A DNA stretch of 64,000 nucleotides from positions 1,475,005 to 1,539,004 of the forward strand of contig NZ_CAKAKH010000001.1 of assembly GCF_916618885.1 (NCBI RefSeq). Reading direction: 5' to 3'. Within the stretch, counting starts at the first letter, position 1; every line of letters starts with the position of its first letter. Positions 50,639 to 62,109 of the stretch are shown here, piece after piece. Under the pieces are notes generated by a model. It was not told where the DNA came from, ran no database searches, and saw only the letters and a program-made list of their open reading frames with translations. Position numbers and translations under genes: made by a program. This DNA is from Marinilactibacillus sp. Marseille-P9653 (GTDB taxonomy: Bacteria > Bacillota > Bacilli > Lactobacillales > Carnobacteriaceae_A).

Positions 50639-53125
50639 TTAAGCTTTCTTTTCAGCTTCATCGGAAGAGGTATCTACCTCAACGATATTATTCACTTTAA
50701 AATCTACCGGAACGCCATCAGAGGTTTCATCTAGTAAAAATGAACCATTGTTGTAACGATCGCTCACTTTGTAAGCCTTTGGTGTCAGCTCAAAAGTTTT
50801 TTGTTTATCTGTAATGATTGTATAAGAATCGTTGTTGTCGTGAACATCTATCATCAAAGTAATCCGGTGCGGATTTTTCTTCAATTCTTTCAGCACATGT
50901 AACCCACGCTTAGCTCTTGAAATTGAATCAAAGTCCAATAAGTTCATTTTCTTAACTGCCCCACGTTGGGTAACGAGTAGTACGTTAGATTGTTTCTGGT
51001 CACGTTTAAAGACAGTACCTGAGACAATATAATCTTCTTCTTTAAGATCCATTGATTTAACACCGACTGCATTTGCCCCGACAATAGAAACTTCATCTAG
51101 ACCATACTTCAGACCGAAGCCAAGATTCGTGACTAGGAAAACGTCTCTTGTATCTTGATCATCGATATAATAGACCGCCGTTAATCGATCTGTTTCTGAT
51201 TTTAACTTGATCCCATTTGCTGATCTCGTACGATACGTTCTTTTCGCCTCATATTCATTCGCAGTCGTTTGTTTAATATAACCTTCTCGGGTAATTAGAA
51301 CAAATTTGTGCGATTCGTTGAACTCATTCATATGATAGACTGCCAAAACTTTTTCGTCTTGACTCAACGTAATGGATTGGGAAATATGGTGACCTAAATC
51401 TTTCCATCTAACATCTGGAAGTTCATGAACGGGTCGGTTGATGACATTTCCTTTTGTTGTGAATATCAGAATTTGCTGTAGCGTCGTTAATTTTTCAGCG
51501 AAGACCGGATAGTCGCCTTCTCTCAATCCAATTTCTGAAGGTTCTGACGCACCATAAGATCTTAGACTGGTTCGTTTCAAATACCCTTCTTTAGTTACGG
51601 AAACAATCACATCTTCTTCAGCAATTAGAACTTCTGTATCCACATTCAGTTCTTCAATTTTCTCTTCAATAGAAGTCAGACGATCTGAACGATACGTTTT
51701 CTGCGTTTCTTTTAATTCTTTTTTCATCACAGCATTTAACTTAGCTTCACTCTCAAGAATTTCTCTATACTGCTTGATGCGTTTCTGTAACTCTGCTTCT
51801 TCTTTTTGAAGTTGGGTAATATCTGTATTTGTCAGACGATACAACTGCAAGCTCACAATCGCTTCGGCTTGCGCTTCAGTGAATTCAAATTTCGTACTCA
51901 GATTGTTTTTTGCATCTGATTTGTTTTGACTGTTCCTGATTTCTCTAATGACTTCATCAAGAATTGAAATGGCTTTAATCAAACCAGCAACGATATGTTC
52001 TCTTTTTTGATCTTTACGAAGTAAAAACTGCGTACGTTTCAAAATGACATCGCGTTTATGATCCAAGTAAGCACTCAGGATTTGTTTTAAGCCTACTTGT
52101 TGAGGTCTTCTTTCATCAATGGCAACCATGTTTAAGTTGTAAGAGATTTGAAGATCCGTATTTTTAAATAGGTATGTCAAAATACCTTCTGCATTTGTTT
52201 CTTTTTTTAATTCAATAACGATTCTTAAACCGGTACGATCTGACTCATCTCGTACCTCTGCAATTCCTTCGATTTTACGATTGATTCGGATTTCATCCAT
52301 TTTACGAACCATATTCGCTTTGTTTACTTCGTAAGGAATCTCAGTGATCACAATTTGTTGTTTTCCACCACGAACAGTTTCAATCTCCGTTTTGGATCTA
52401 ACAACAATTTTGCCTTTACCTGTTTCATACGCTGATGTCAGGCCAGCAACACCTTGGATAATCCCACCTGTTGGAAAATCAGGACCTTTAATGTATTGCA
52501 TCAAATCTTGTGTCGATGCTTTAGGTTTACCAATTAAGTAGATGGCTGCATCGATGACTTCCCCTACATTATGCGGAGGAATATCGGTTGCATAACCTGC
52601 TGAGATTCCTGTAGCTCCATTTACAAGGAGGTTAGGATATTTTGCAGGTAATACAGTCGGTTCGTGTGTTGTATCATCAAAGTTCAGTACAAATTCCACT
52701 GTTTCTTTGTCGATATCAGCCAGCAATTCATCTGCGATTTTAGAAAGTCGCGCTTCCGTGTAACGCATAGCTGCTGGTGGATCACCATCCATACTACCGT
52801 TATTCCCATGCATTTCTATTAACGGCTCACGCATTTTCCAGTACTGACTTAGTCTTACCATTGCATCATAAACACTACTATCTCCGTGGGGGTGATAGTT
52901 ACCAATAACATTCCCGACAGTCTTAGCTGATTTTCTAAAGCCTTTATCTTGGGTATTCCCTTCCGAGAACATTGCATAGAGTATTCTACGCTGAACTGGC
53001 TTTAGTCCATCTCTAATATCTGGGAGTGCACGCTCTTGGATGATATATTTACTATAACGTCCAAAACGGTCGCCCATAACATCTTCTAATGTCAATTCTT
53101 GAATTTCTACTCTTTCTTCTGACAT
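50639..53125 (-). CDS. parC: DNA topoisomerase IV subunit A
   Basis: An 828-residue subunit that cuts and rejoins DNA to unlink daughter chromosomes. The catalytic tyrosine is in AAMRYTEARL (about residue 120). The quinolone-determining region reads GNYHPHGDSSVYDAMVR, with the usual Ser. The C-terminal beta-pinwheel repeats (VLLVTQRGAVKKM type) are complete. It is 25 bases downstream of parE. Confidence 0.96.
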   Translation of the reverse strand: MSEERVEIQELTLEDVMGDRFGRYSKYIIQERALPDIRDGLKPVQRRILYAMFSEGNTQDKGFRKSAKTVGNVIGNYHPHGDSSVYDAMVRLSQYWKMREPLIEMHGNNGSMDGDPPAAMRYTEARLSKIADELLADIDKETVEFVLNFDDTTHEPTVLPAKYPNLLVNGATGISAGYATDIPPHNVGEVIDAAIYLIGKPKASTQDLMQYIKGPDFPTGGIIQGVAGLTSAYETGKGKIVVRSKTEIETVRGGKQQIVITEIPYEVNKANMVRKMDEIRINRKIEGIAEVRDESDRTGLRIVIELKKETNAEGILTYLFKNTDLQISYNLNMVAIDERRPQQVGLKQILSAYLDHKRDVILKRTQFLLRKDQKREHIVAGLIKAISILDEVIREIRNSQNKSDAKNNLSTKFEFTEAQAEAIVSLQLYRLTNTDITQLQKEEAELQKRIKQYREILESEAKLNAVMKKELKETQKTYRSDRLTSIEEKIEELNVDTEVLIAEEDVIVSVTKEGYLKRTSLRSYGASEPSEIGLREGDYPVFAEKLTTLQQILIFTTKGNVINRPVHELPDVRWKDLGHHISQSITLSQDEKVLAVYHMNEFNESHKFVLITREGYIKQTTANEYEAKRTYRTRSANGIKLKSETDRLTAVYYIDDQDTRDVFLVTNLGFGLKYGLDEVSIVGANAVGVKSMDLKEEDYIVSGTVFKRDQKQSNVLLVTQRGAVKKMNLLDFDSISRAKRGLHVLKELKKNPHRITLMIDVHDNNDSYTIITDKQKTFELTPKAYKVSDRYNNGSFLLDETSDGVPVDFKVNNIVEVDTSSDEAEKKA

Positions 53126-53150
53126 TCAGTTCTTCAAACCTTTCTAGCTG

Positions 53151-55121
53151 TTAAGAGTTCAGTTCATTCTCTTCCAGTATGTTAGTCGATTCCAGAATAC
53201 TTCCATCTTCTTCCAAAGAAAATTCCACATTCTCTTCAATCCATTTTCTTCTTGGATCTACTTTGTTACCCATCAAGACGGATACGCGACGTTCTGCTTG
53301 TGCAAGATCATCAAGGGTCACTCGAATCAGCGTTCTAGTATCTGGGTCCATAGTGGTCTCCCAAAGCTGATCAGCGTTCATCTCTCCTAAACCTTTATAC
53401 CGTTGGATAATATAATTTTTACCATAGTTTTTCAATGTGACAGAAAGTTCTTCGTCCGTCCAAGCGTAATCTGTTTTCTCATTTTTCCCTTTACCTTGAG
53501 AAACTTTATATAAAGGAGGTAAGGCCAAGTAGATTTTACCTTGCTCAATCAGTGGTTTCATATAGCGATAAAAGAAGGTTAAAAGCAAGACTTGGATATG
53601 CGCGCCATCCGTATCCGCATCGGTCATAATAATGATTTTATCGTAGTTACAGTCTTTGATATCAAATTCTGGTCCTACTCCTGCTCCAATCGTATAAATC
53701 ATTGTACTGATTTCTTCATTTTTCAGAATGTCTTGCATATTCGCTTTTTCAGTGTTGATAACCTTACCTCTAAGGGGTAAAATCGCCTGAAATTTACGGT
53801 CTCTTCCTTGTTTAGCTGAACCACCTGCGGAATCACCCTCTACAAGATACAGTTCATTCTTTTTAGCATTTCGTCCTTGTGCCGGTGTTAACTTCCCAGA
53901 AAGCAAAGTCTCTCGTTTCTTTTTCTTACCGTTTCTTGATTCTTCTTTGGCTTTTCTGGCAGCTTCACGAGCTTCTCGAGCCTTGATCGCTTTTCTGACA
54001 ATCTGCTGACTCATTTCGCCATTTTCTGAAAGGTAGAAATTTAATTGCTCAGAAACGACCGTATCACAAGCTGCTCTCGCTTCTGTTGTTCCTAACTTAC
54101 TCTTAGTCTGACCTTCGAACTGTAAGATGTTTTCAGGGATTCGAACAGAAATAATAATCGCGATGCCTTCCCTTACATCTGTCCCTTCAAGATTTTTCTC
54201 TTTTTCTTTCAAAAGTCCTGTTCGACGGGCATATTCATTGAAAGTCTTTGTAATTGCCGCTTTCGTTCCGATTTCATGCGTTCCGCCATCTCTTGTTCGA
54301 ACATTATTGACAAAACTTAAGACACTTTCTGAGTATCCATCATTGTATTGGAAAGCACACTCAACTTCAATCTGGTTATTTTCGCCTTCAAAATAAGCAA
54401 TCGGTGTCAATGTATCTTTTTCTTCATTGATATAATGAACAAATTCCTTAATACCTTCTTCGTAATGGAAAGTATCCTCATGACCATCTCTTTCGTCTGT
54501 TAGCGTAATTTTTAACCCTTTTAAAAGAAAGGCAGATTCTCTTAAGCGTTCTGATAACAAACTGTAAGAGTAATCAACAGTCGAAAAGATCGCTGTATCT
54601 GGTTTGAAATGAATTGTCGTACCATTTTTTCTTTTAGCAACTTTCTCTTGTTTCAGTTTTCCAACAGGTCTTCCACCCTTTTCAAATCTTTGAGTGTATA
54701 AGGTACCTTCACGTACGACTTCTACAATCAGCCATTCTGATAGTGCATTAACAACAGAAGCACCAACACCGTGGAGTCCTCCTGAGGTTTTATAGCCACC
54801 TTCTTGACCGAATTTACCGCCTGCGTGTAGCACGGTAAAGATAACTTGGATCGTTGGTATGCCGGAAGCGTGCATGCCCACTGGCATCCCTCTACCGTCG
54901 TCTGAGACAGAGATACTACCGTCTTTGTTGATTTTAACGGATATTTCAGTCCCGAATCCAGCTAGTACCTCATCAACCGAGTTGTCTACAATCTCATAGA
55001 CAAGGTGATGTAACCCTCTTGAATCCGTTGACCCAATATACATACCAGGTCTTTTTCTAACTGCATCTAATCCTTCTAATACCTGGATCGATGCATCATC
55101 ATATTGTGGTTTTTTAGCCAA
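53151..55121 (-). CDS. parE: DNA topoisomerase IV subunit B
   Basis: A 656-residue ATPase subunit of the GHKL type. The ATP-binding motifs include VDNSVDEVLAGF, DDGRGMPVGMH and GGLHGVGASVVNALS, and the Toprim EGDSAGGSAKQGRDR and DADTDGAHI motifs follow. It starts with TTG behind AAGGAG. A ParE rather than GyrB assignment follows from its pairing with parC and the start MAKKPQYDDASIQVLEGLDAVRKRPGMYIGST. Confidence 0.95.
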   Translation of the reverse strand: MAKKPQYDDASIQVLEGLDAVRKRPGMYIGSTDSRGLHHLVYEIVDNSVDEVLAGFGTEISVKINKDGSISVSDDGRGMPVGMHASGIPTIQVIFTVLHAGGKFGQEGGYKTSGGLHGVGASVVNALSEWLIVEVVREGTLYTQRFEKGGRPVGKLKQEKVAKRKNGTTIHFKPDTAIFSTVDYSYSLLSERLRESAFLLKGLKITLTDERDGHEDTFHYEEGIKEFVHYINEEKDTLTPIAYFEGENNQIEVECAFQYNDGYSESVLSFVNNVRTRDGGTHEIGTKAAITKTFNEYARRTGLLKEKEKNLEGTDVREGIAIIISVRIPENILQFEGQTKSKLGTTEARAACDTVVSEQLNFYLSENGEMSQQIVRKAIKAREAREAARKAKEESRNGKKKKRETLLSGKLTPAQGRNAKKNELYLVEGDSAGGSAKQGRDRKFQAILPLRGKVINTEKANMQDILKNEEISTMIYTIGAGVGPEFDIKDCNYDKIIIMTDADTDGAHIQVLLLTFFYRYMKPLIEQGKIYLALPPLYKVSQGKGKNEKTDYAWTDEELSVTLKNYGKNYIIQRYKGLGEMNADQLWETTMDPDTRTLIRVTLDDLAQAERRVSVLMGNKVDPRRKWIEENVEFSLEEDGSILESTNILEENELNS

Positions 55122-55446
55122 TTCTAGCCACTCCTTATATTTCTATTCTTCAAATATATTTGAAGAAGCTACTGATCTAATTACAAGAAAATAGGAAAAT
55201 TTCCCATTCTGTTTCAAGCAAGCATATTTATCTTACCATAAAGTCAGCGTTTTTGTGAAGAACATATGTGCCGAATACATCCTTTTTAGCTTTAAAAGTG
55301 AATCTTTCTTTCAAATCAGTTTCTAACTTTATATTTTTTTAAGCAAATAATCAATATGCAGATTACGATAAAATTTCTTTTTCCTTTATTCTGATACGTG
55401 GTATGATAGACAAAGATATAAATTGGTTAGTTAAGGAGTGAAGACC
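55122..55446. other. Divergent intergenic region parE/plsY
   Basis: No gene. An extended -10 element TGGTATGAT (TATGAT at 55402-55407) 40 bases before plsY is its likely promoter. The rest is AT-rich, with no evident structured RNA. Confidence 0.5.
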
Positions 55447-56046
55447 TTGATAGAAACACTTATGTTTCTCTTGGCATATTTACTGGGATCAATTCCTTCA
55501 GGTGTATGGATCGGTAAACTATTTTTTAAAACAGATATTCGTGAACATGGGAGCGGGAATTCAGGAACAACCAATACATATAGAGTTCTTGGAGCAACCG
55601 CCGGTACAATCGTTTTAGTGATGGACATTCTAAAAGGAACCATTGCGGCTTTATTGCCACTATGGCTAGGGAGTAATGTCCACCCTATGGTCGTTGGTTT
55701 GTTTGCTGTAATCGGGCACGTATTTCCGATATTTGCTAAGTTCAAAGGCGGCAAGGCAGTAGCAACGAGCGCAGGTATTGCACTAGGCGCGCAACCTTTA
55801 TTTCTCCTTTGTTTAGCTGCTATTTGGGGATCAACCCTATATATTACGAGCATGGTCAGTCTTGCGAGCATCATTGCTGTGATCATTGCCGCAATTGCTT
55901 CTCTTTTTCTGGGAGATCCGTTATTCACTGTGATTGCTTGGATCGCTATGATCATTGTGATCGTTCGACATAGTTCTAATATTGTTCGTATAAAAAATGG
56001 TTCGGAAAGTAAAGTGCCTTTTGGTCTTAAAAAGAATAAATCATGA
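55447..56046 (+). CDS. plsY: Glycerol-3-phosphate acyltransferase PlsY
   Basis: A 199-residue integral membrane enzyme that acylates glycerol-3-phosphate from acyl-phosphate, the first step of phospholipid synthesis. The active-site motifs are GSIPSGVWIGK, HGSGNSGTTNTYRVLG and KGGKAVATSAG, spread over about five to seven membrane helices. The TTG at 55447 is chosen over a GTG at 55438 because the latter is inside AAGGAGTG. A position beside parE/parC is common. Confidence 0.95.
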   Translation: MIETLMFLLAYLLGSIPSGVWIGKLFFKTDIREHGSGNSGTTNTYRVLGATAGTIVLVMDILKGTIAALLPLWLGSNVHPMVVGLFAVIGHVFPIFAKFKGGKAVATSAGIALGAQPLFLLCLAAIWGSTLYITSMVSLASIIAVIIAAIASLFLGDPLFTVIAWIAMIIVIVRHSSNIVRIKNGSESKVPFGLKKNKS

Positions 56047-56064
56047 TCACGATTATTCAAATAG

Positions 56065-56104
56065 AAAAGAAGCCTTTCCTTATTTTTGGAAAAGGCTTCT
56101 TTTC
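56065..56104. terminator. Bidirectional terminator between plsY and codY
   Basis: AAAAGAAGCCTTTCC pairs with GGAAAAGGCTTCTTTT, loop TTATTTTT. Confidence 0.92.
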
Positions 56105-56105
56105 T

Positions 56106-56939
56106 TTAGTTTGATGGATCCTGATCTGAAAACAATGTCTTTGAGAAGATAGGATTAAGAACTTTGATATAGGTCCCTTTCATTCCCATAGAGCGCTGCT
56201 CTATGACCGAAGCAGATACTAGCTTACGTAGAGCATTAACGACGATAGAACGCGTTACACCGATTTTATCAGCGATTTCTGAGGTAGTCAGAATGGTTTC
56301 CTGATTATCGGTATTGATTTGAGAGAAAACGCCTTTAAGTGCTTTGACTTCAGTGACCGAAAGAGTGGAAATAGCCAACCTTGCTCCAGAAAGTTGTTTT
56401 TCTATTTCTACTTCATTCTTCCCATACTCCAAAGCGATTTCTAAACCAATCATTGAAGCTGCATGTTCAACAAACAATGCAGCTACATCATCAATCTCAT
56501 CTTGAACCCTTCCTACTAGTAGGGTCCCCAAACGATCATCAGATAATACAATCGGAATAACACTCGTCATTGCTTCTGGATAATAGGCTCTCTTTTCAAC
56601 AGGAAAAATCGTCAAATTATCATCGATTTTCACATTCAACGTTGTTTCCGTAACATTTGATAACCTTTGAATATAGTTATAAGGAAACATCTTATTTTCG
56701 ATCAAGTTTCTAACTCTTTGCGTATTCACACGATGTCTTTCATGATACCCCAGTAAATGACCTTCCGCGTTAACAATATAAATATTTGCATCCAGTATTT
56801 TACCCAGGGCGAATGAGATGCTTTTCAATGGAAAGTCTATTTCATTTGAATTATTAGAAAGAATATACTTTGCCCATTCTTTAACATTAGCCTGTTTATT
56901 TAATTCTTTTACTTTTTGTAAAAAGGCTTCATTACTCAT
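56106..56939 (-). CDS. codY: Global regulator CodY
   Basis: A 277-residue GTP- and branched-chain-amino-acid-sensing repressor. The N-terminal GAF domain (about residues 1-155) leads to a winged helix with TSEIADKIGVTRSIVVNALRKL, and the SMGMKGTYIKVLN end is strongly conserved. It is slightly longer than the usual about 260 residues because of a short extra tail. The hslU-hslV-xerC genes upstream form the conserved codY cluster. Confidence 0.96.
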   Translation of the reverse strand: MSNEAFLQKVKELNKQANVKEWAKYILSNNSNEIDFPLKSISFALGKILDANIYIVNAEGHLLGYHERHRVNTQRVRNLIENKMFPYNYIQRLSNVTETTLNVKIDDNLTIFPVEKRAYYPEAMTSVIPIVLSDDRLGTLLVGRVQDEIDDVAALFVEHAASMIGLEIALEYGKNEVEIEKQLSGARLAISTLSVTEVKALKGVFSQINTDNQETILTTSEIADKIGVTRSIVVNALRKLVSASVIEQRSMGMKGTYIKVLNPIFSKTLFSDQDPSN

Positions 56940-56980
56940 TTAATCTGATTTCCTTTCAGCAATAGCATCATTCTGGCCTA

Positions 56981-58402
56981 TCATAAAATGTAGCGACTTA
57001 AATCTTTATCCTCAACGATATGTCCAATCTTATCATCCACATATTTTTGAGTGATTTTCACTTCGCCCATTTGCATATCAGGAGCTTCAAACAACAATTC
57101 TTCTAGTAGTCTCTCAAGAATGGTGTGCAATCTTCTAGCTCCGATATTATCCGTTGATTCATTCACTTCATAAGCAATTTCAGCGATTCTTTCGATAGAC
57201 TCCATTGTAAAGATTACATTGATGTTTTCGGTATCTAATAAAGCCTGATATTGTTTAATCAAAGCATTATGTGGCTCTGTAAGAATCTTAACGAAATCGT
57301 CTTTTGTAAGATCATTTAATTCAACGCGAATCGGGAAGCGTCCTTGTAATTCGGGTATCAGATCACTTGGTTTTGAAACGTGGAAAGCGCCTGAACCGAT
57401 AAATAAGATATGATCCGTATTCACTGTACCAAATTTTGTTTTCACGCTAGAGCCTTCAACAATCGGTAAAATATCTCTTTGGACACCTTCTCTTGAAACT
57501 TGTCCGCTGTTATTTTGACCTTTTGATGTAATCTTATCAATTTCATCTATAAAGATGATTCCTGCATTCTCAGTTAAGTGAACGGCTTCTGCGTGGATGT
57601 CTTCTTGGTTAATGAGCTTGTCCGCTTCTTCTTCAGTAAAAATTTCTACAGCTTCTTTTACGGTTACACTTCTTTTAACTTTTTTCGTTGGTTTTAACTG
57701 ACCTAATGTATCCGAAAGGTCAATCCCCATCTGTTCTAAAGGAGCACTCATAGGATTAGATGCAGCTTTCTTTTCATCCACTTTGATTTCTACTTCTCTA
57801 CTATCTAATAGACCTTTTTTGATTTGCCTGGTCAATTCGTCTCGTTTAGTCGAGATTTCAGCTGTTATGGTCTCTGTTTCTTCAGTTTGATCAGCATATA
57901 GTTGGCTTGGGTCTACGCCCATGCTTTGAAACATACCTGCCAAAGGATTAGGATCTTGTTTCTTCTTCTCTTGTTTAATCCCTGGTACAAGCGCCTTGGC
58001 TACACGGTCAATCGCTTTATTTTCTGCTTTCCCACGAACATTTCTTCGTTGCTCTTCACGAACAAGTTGTACGGCTGCTTCTGTAAGATCTCTGACCATA
58101 GATTCTACATCACGACCAATATATCCAACCTCTGTGAATTTAGTGGCTTCTACTTTGATAAAAGGTGCATCAACAATATCTGCAAGACGACGGGCAATTT
58201 CCGTTTTACCAATACCCGTTGCCCCAATCATCAAGATATTTTTAGGTGTGATCTCTTTTTGCATATCGTCATCCAGTTTCAATCTACGGTAACGATTACG
58301 CAAAGCGACAGCAACAGCTTTTTTAGCTTCTTTTTGTCCAACGATATACTTATCCAATTTTTCTACGATTTCTCTAGGTTTCAAGTCCGTTTTAGAATTC
58401 AT
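56981..58402 (-). CDS. hslU: HslU (ClpY) ATPase of the HslUV protease
   Basis: A 473-residue AAA+ unfoldase. Walker A is GATGIGKTE (about residues 57-65), a variable I domain lies at about 110-245, and Walker B is [10 protein letters not shown]. The pore loop GYIGRDVE follows, and the C-terminal tail DLSRYIL docks into HslV. The ATG at 58402 has GAGGAG upstream; an upstream extension overlapping hslV is rejected. Confidence 0.96.
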   Translation of the reverse strand: MNSKTDLKPREIVEKLDKYIVGQKEAKKAVAVALRNRYRRLKLDDDMQKEITPKNILMIGATGIGKTEIARRLADIVDAPFIKVEATKFTEVGYIGRDVESMVRDLTEAAVQLVREEQRRNVRGKAENKAIDRVAKALVPGIKQEKKKQDPNPLAGMFQSMGVDPSQLYADQTEETETITAEISTKRDELTRQIKKGLLDSREVEIKVDEKKAASNPMSAPLEQMGIDLSDTLGQLKPTKKVKRSVTVKEAVEIFTEEEADKLINQEDIHAEAVHLTENAGIIFIDEIDKITSKGQNNSGQVSREGVQRDILPIVEGSSVKTKFGTVNTDHILFIGSGAFHVSKPSDLIPELQGRFPIRVELNDLTKDDFVKILTEPHNALIKQYQALLDTENINVIFTMESIERIAEIAYEVNESTDNIGARRLHTILERLLEELLFEAPDMQMGEVKITQKYVDDKIGHIVEDKDLSRYIL

Positions 58403-58412
58403 TAGGGTCTCC

Positions 58413-58952
58413 TCACAATTTCTCTGAAATAATATTATGGTTTGTAAAGACACAGATATCTGCCGCAACATTTAAACTATTTTCAGCGATTTCTTTAGCC
58501 GATAGCGGTCCTCCGTATTGTTTCAAGGCTCTTGCTGCAGACAATGCAAAGTTTCCTCCTGATCCTATTCCAAGGATACCATCATCTGGTTGGATCACTT
58601 CTCCGTTACCAGAAATCAGCAACATTTCGTCTTTATTCATAACAATTAATAACGCTTCAAGGTTTTTCATCATTTTATCTGTACGCCATTCTTGTGCAAG
58701 CTCCACTGCAGCGCGCATCAAATGTCCGTTATATTGATTCAAATAACCTTCGAATTTTTCTTCGAGTGTAAATGCATCTGCTACACTACCAGCAAATCCG
58801 ACAAGAACTTCTCCGTTATAGATCTTACGAACTTTACGCGCAGTTCCTTTCATAACGACTTGTTCACCCATTGTGACCTGTCCGTCTCCAGCCATAGCGG
58901 ATTCTCCGTTATGCTGTATTGCTAATATCGTTGTTGCATGAAATTCAACCAT
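58413..58952 (-). CDS. hslV: HslV (ClpQ) proteasome-like peptidase
   Basis: A 179-residue threonine-type peptidase that forms the core of HslUV. The N-terminal HATTILAIQ contains the conserved TT of the active site after processing, as in Bacillus ClpQ, which begins a few residues earlier than the E. coli enzyme. [25 protein letters not shown] and [16 protein letters not shown] are family blocks. It lies 11 bases before hslU. Confidence 0.95.
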   Translation of the reverse strand: MVEFHATTILAIQHNGESAMAGDGQVTMGEQVVMKGTARKVRKIYNGEVLVGFAGSVADAFTLEEKFEGYLNQYNGHLMRAAVELAQEWRTDKMMKNLEALLIVMNKDEMLLISGNGEVIQPDDGILGIGSGGNFALSAARALKQYGGPLSAKEIAENSLNVAADICVFTNHNIISEKL

Positions 58953-58986
58953 GATTTTCCTCCATTATAACTTAGAATCGATTTGT

Positions 58987-59883
58987 TTAAGCTCTAGGAT
59001 GGTACTTTCGGTAGTCCGACTGCAGATGTTCTTTTGTAACATGTGCATAAATTTGAGTAGATGATAAACTTTTATGGCCAAGTAACTCCTGTACGGTCCT
59101 CATATCTGCACCATTATCCAAGAGATGCGTGGCAAAAGTATGTCTCAACATGTGTGGTGAAATATTAGAAGTTAACGTACTCTTTTTAAGAATCTGATTC
59201 AGTGTGTATTGTACACCTGCTTGAGTAATTTGATCGCCATGATGATTGATAAACAAGTAGTCATGATCTTTAGCATACTTTGCCATGATGACGTTTCGGG
59301 TCACTTCAATGTATTCCTGAAGGGCAATGGACGCATAATGGCCAAAAGGCACATATCGCTCTTTGTTCCCTTTTCCTTTGACTAGCATAACACCCATGTC
59401 AAAATCCACATCTTCCATTTTCAACCCAGTACACTCGCTGACACGAATCCCCGTACCATATAAAACTTCTAGTATCGCAATATTTCGGTAATCCAGAGGT
59501 TTCGTTCCTACAGCTGCTTCAAATAACTTTTCCATCTCTTGACTATAGAAAAAGGTGGGTAATCTTAACCCTCTTTTCTTCATATTCAAATAAGAGAAGG
59601 GATTATCCGAAGCTAGCTCATTGTTAAGCAGAAATTGATAGAACGCTCTTAAACTAGAAATTTTCCTGGAAATAGATGTTCTAGAATATTCGCGATCATT
59701 CAAGTAGCCAAGATAAACTCTAGCATCTGGTAATGTAACTGCCAGTAAATCATCATTTCCACTCTCTTTCAAAAAAGAAGAAAAGGCTTCTATATCTTCA
59801 AGATAGGCTTTTTTTGTCAAATCTGAATAGTGACGCTCATGAATCAGATAGTTCATAAACAAAGTAACTAAATTTCGCTCCAC
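58987..59883 (-). CDS. xerC: Tyrosine recombinase XerC
   Basis: A 298-residue site-specific recombinase for chromosome dimer resolution. An N-terminal SAM-like core-binding domain is followed by the catalytic Arg (GTGIRVSE), Lys, HMLRHTFATH, the GH of LLGHKSL and the nucleophilic tyrosine in STQIYAHVT. It starts with GTG after AGGAGG. The order topA-xerC-hslV-hslU-codY is the classical Firmicutes one. Confidence 0.94.
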   Translation of the reverse strand: MERNLVTLFMNYLIHERHYSDLTKKAYLEDIEAFSSFLKESGNDDLLAVTLPDARVYLGYLNDREYSRTSISRKISSLRAFYQFLLNNELASDNPFSYLNMKKRGLRLPTFFYSQEMEKLFEAAVGTKPLDYRNIAILEVLYGTGIRVSECTGLKMEDVDFDMGVMLVKGKGNKERYVPFGHYASIALQEYIEVTRNVIMAKYAKDHDYLFINHHGDQITQAGVQYTLNQILKKSTLTSNISPHMLRHTFATHLLDNGADMRTVQELLGHKSLSSTQIYAHVTKEHLQSDYRKYHPRA

Positions 59884-59973
59884 TGGACTTACCTCCTACA
59901 TTCTTCCTCATACAGTTTAACACATTTCTATAAATTTTCGTATAAGAAGAACGGACGCAAAAAGACGCCGAAA

Positions 59974-60015
59974 GTAGAAAATAAGTCGTGTGCTGAACCA
60001 GCAAATGACTTATTT
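59974..60015 (-). terminator. Terminator after topA
   Basis: AAATAAGTC pairs with GACTTATTT, with an inner TGCTG/CAGCA stem. The T run is on the minus strand. Confidence 0.75.
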
Positions 60016-60039
60016 GTCTACGATCAAAACGTCTAAAAT

Positions 60040-62109
60040 TTATTTTTGAACTTCTTCTTCATAGTCACAGTTAGAACATTTAACTTGGCTTTGTTTTTTA
60101 GTGATTTTTTCTACTAGGAAATGATCACATTTCGGACAGCTTCTACCTACCGGTTTGTCCCAAGAAGTAAATTCACAGTCTGGATAACGGTCACACCCGT
60201 AGAAAATTCTGTTTTTCTTAGATTTTCTTTCCACGACTTCCCCTTTTTTACAAAGTGGACAAGTGATTTCAAGTTTCTTGACGATGGGTTTTGTATTACG
60301 ACAGTCAGGGAAGTTAGAACAAGCATAAAATTTGCCGTAGCGTCCAATTTTGATCACCATTGGATGACCACATTTTTCACAGTCAAAGCCAGCGGGTTCA
60401 TCTTCAATTTCGACTTCTTCAATTTCTTTTTCAGCTTTTTCAACTTCTTCTTTAAAAGGTGTGTAGAACTGGTCAATAATTTCTACCCATTCAATCTTTC
60501 CTTCTTCAACTGAATCGAGATCTTTTTCCATTTTTGCAGTAAAGTTTACGTCTACTATATTCGGGAAAAACTCTTTGATCATTTCATTAACGATTCCACC
60601 TAGTTCAGTAGGTTCAAACCGTTTGTTTTTAAGCGCTACATAATATCTACGCTGAATGGTTTCCAGAGTTGGTGCATATGTTGATGGACGTCCTACACCA
60701 TTTTCTTCAAGCGTTTTGATTAGTGTCGCTTCGCTGAATCTTGCTGGTGGCTGCGTGAAGTGTTGTTCGGGTTCAATTGTGTCTAGTGATACTTCATCAT
60801 TTTCTTCCATTTCAGGTAAAATATTATCTTTTTCTCTGGAAGAATCTTTGTAGACGATTTGATAACCGTCAAACTTGATTTTTGACCCGTTTGCTCTAAA
60901 CATCACGCCATTTTGTTCCAAATCAACTCTCATAGTGTCATAAATGGCTGGCTTCATTAAACTTGCAATGAATCTTGACCAAATCAGATTATACAACTTG
61001 TATTGATCTTTGCTAAGATACTGCTTGATGTCTTCTGGTCTTCTCATTGCACTAGTCGCTCTGATGGCCTCATGAGCATCCTGAGCCCCTTCTTTGTTTT
61101 TAACAGCGCGAGCCTTCACTGCTGCATACTCTTCGCCGTAGTCATCGTGAATCAGCTGTGTCGCTTCTGCTTTTGCTGTATCAGACAGACGAGTTGAGTC
61201 TGTACGCATATAGGTAATTAAACCAACAGAGCCACCTTTACCTAAAGAAATGCCTTCATAGAGCTGTTGTGCAACCATCATCGTTTTACGCGTTCTAAAA
61301 TTCAGTTTTCCTGCTGCTTCTTGCTGCAGACTACTTGTCGTAAAAGGATTTTGAGGATTTCTTTTACGTTCCTTCTTAGTTACTTTCTTAACGGTCCAAG
61401 GTTCCTCTTTGTTGATGCGCTCAAGTACGGTCTGAGTTTCTGATTGATCAGCTAGCGCTTTTTTCTTTCCATCCACACCATAAAAACTTGCTTTGAATTT
61501 CTTACGAGACTTGATGAAGTTTCCATCTATTGTCCAGTATTCTTCTGGTTTGAATTGCTTGATTTCATCTTCTCGATCACAAATGATCTTAAGTGCTACC
61601 GATTGAACACGCCCTGCACTTAATCCACGTTTCACTTTCTTCCATAGAAGAGGACTGATTTGGTATCCTACAATACGGTCAAGAACACGTCTAGCTTGCT
61701 GGGAATCGATTAGATTTTCATCTAAATCTCTCGGATTCTTGAGCGCATTTTTAACAGCATCTTTGGTAATTTCATTGAATACAACTCGGTTTTTCTCATC
61801 GTCTCGCAAATCTAATAAATAACTCAAATGCCAGGCGATTGCTTCTCCTTCGCGATCCGGATCGGCTGCGAGAAAAACTTTTTCAGCTTTTTTTGCGTAT
61901 TTTTTTAGATCTTTAATAACCGGGCCTTTGCCTCGTATCGTAATATAGTCAGGTTCATAGTTGTTTTCAAAATCTACACCCATTCTACTTTTAGGCAAAT
62001 CTCTGATATGACCTAAACTCGCTACTACTTTATAATTTCTACCAAGATATTTTTCAATTGTTTTTGCTTTAGCTGGTGACTCCACAATGACCAAATATTT
62101 ATAAGCCAA
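60040..62109 (-). CDS. topA: DNA topoisomerase I
   Basis: A 689-residue type IA topoisomerase that relaxes negative supercoils. The Toprim domain ([29 protein letters not shown]) leads to the active-site tyrosine in [12 protein letters not shown] (about residue 303). Three C-terminal zinc ribbons are present ([24 protein letters not shown] with paired cysteines). It starts with TTG behind AAAGGGG. Confidence 0.97.
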   Translation of the reverse strand: MAYKYLVIVESPAKAKTIEKYLGRNYKVVASLGHIRDLPKSRMGVDFENNYEPDYITIRGKGPVIKDLKKYAKKAEKVFLAADPDREGEAIAWHLSYLLDLRDDEKNRVVFNEITKDAVKNALKNPRDLDENLIDSQQARRVLDRIVGYQISPLLWKKVKRGLSAGRVQSVALKIICDREDEIKQFKPEEYWTIDGNFIKSRKKFKASFYGVDGKKKALADQSETQTVLERINKEEPWTVKKVTKKERKRNPQNPFTTSSLQQEAAGKLNFRTRKTMMVAQQLYEGISLGKGGSVGLITYMRTDSTRLSDTAKAEATQLIHDDYGEEYAAVKARAVKNKEGAQDAHEAIRATSAMRRPEDIKQYLSKDQYKLYNLIWSRFIASLMKPAIYDTMRVDLEQNGVMFRANGSKIKFDGYQIVYKDSSREKDNILPEMEENDEVSLDTIEPEQHFTQPPARFSEATLIKTLEENGVGRPSTYAPTLETIQRRYYVALKNKRFEPTELGGIVNEMIKEFFPNIVDVNFTAKMEKDLDSVEEGKIEWVEIIDQFYTPFKEEVEKAEKEIEEVEIEDEPAGFDCEKCGHPMVIKIGRYGKFYACSNFPDCRNTKPIVKKLEITCPLCKKGEVVERKSKKNRIFYGCDRYPDCEFTSWDKPVGRSCPKCDHFLVEKITKKQSQVKCSNCDYEEEVQK

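Noticed and set aside
55431-56060. A 209-codon open frame antisense to plsY
   Set aside because: It covers exactly the plsY gene, which has all the family motifs. The antisense frame shows no recognisable domain.
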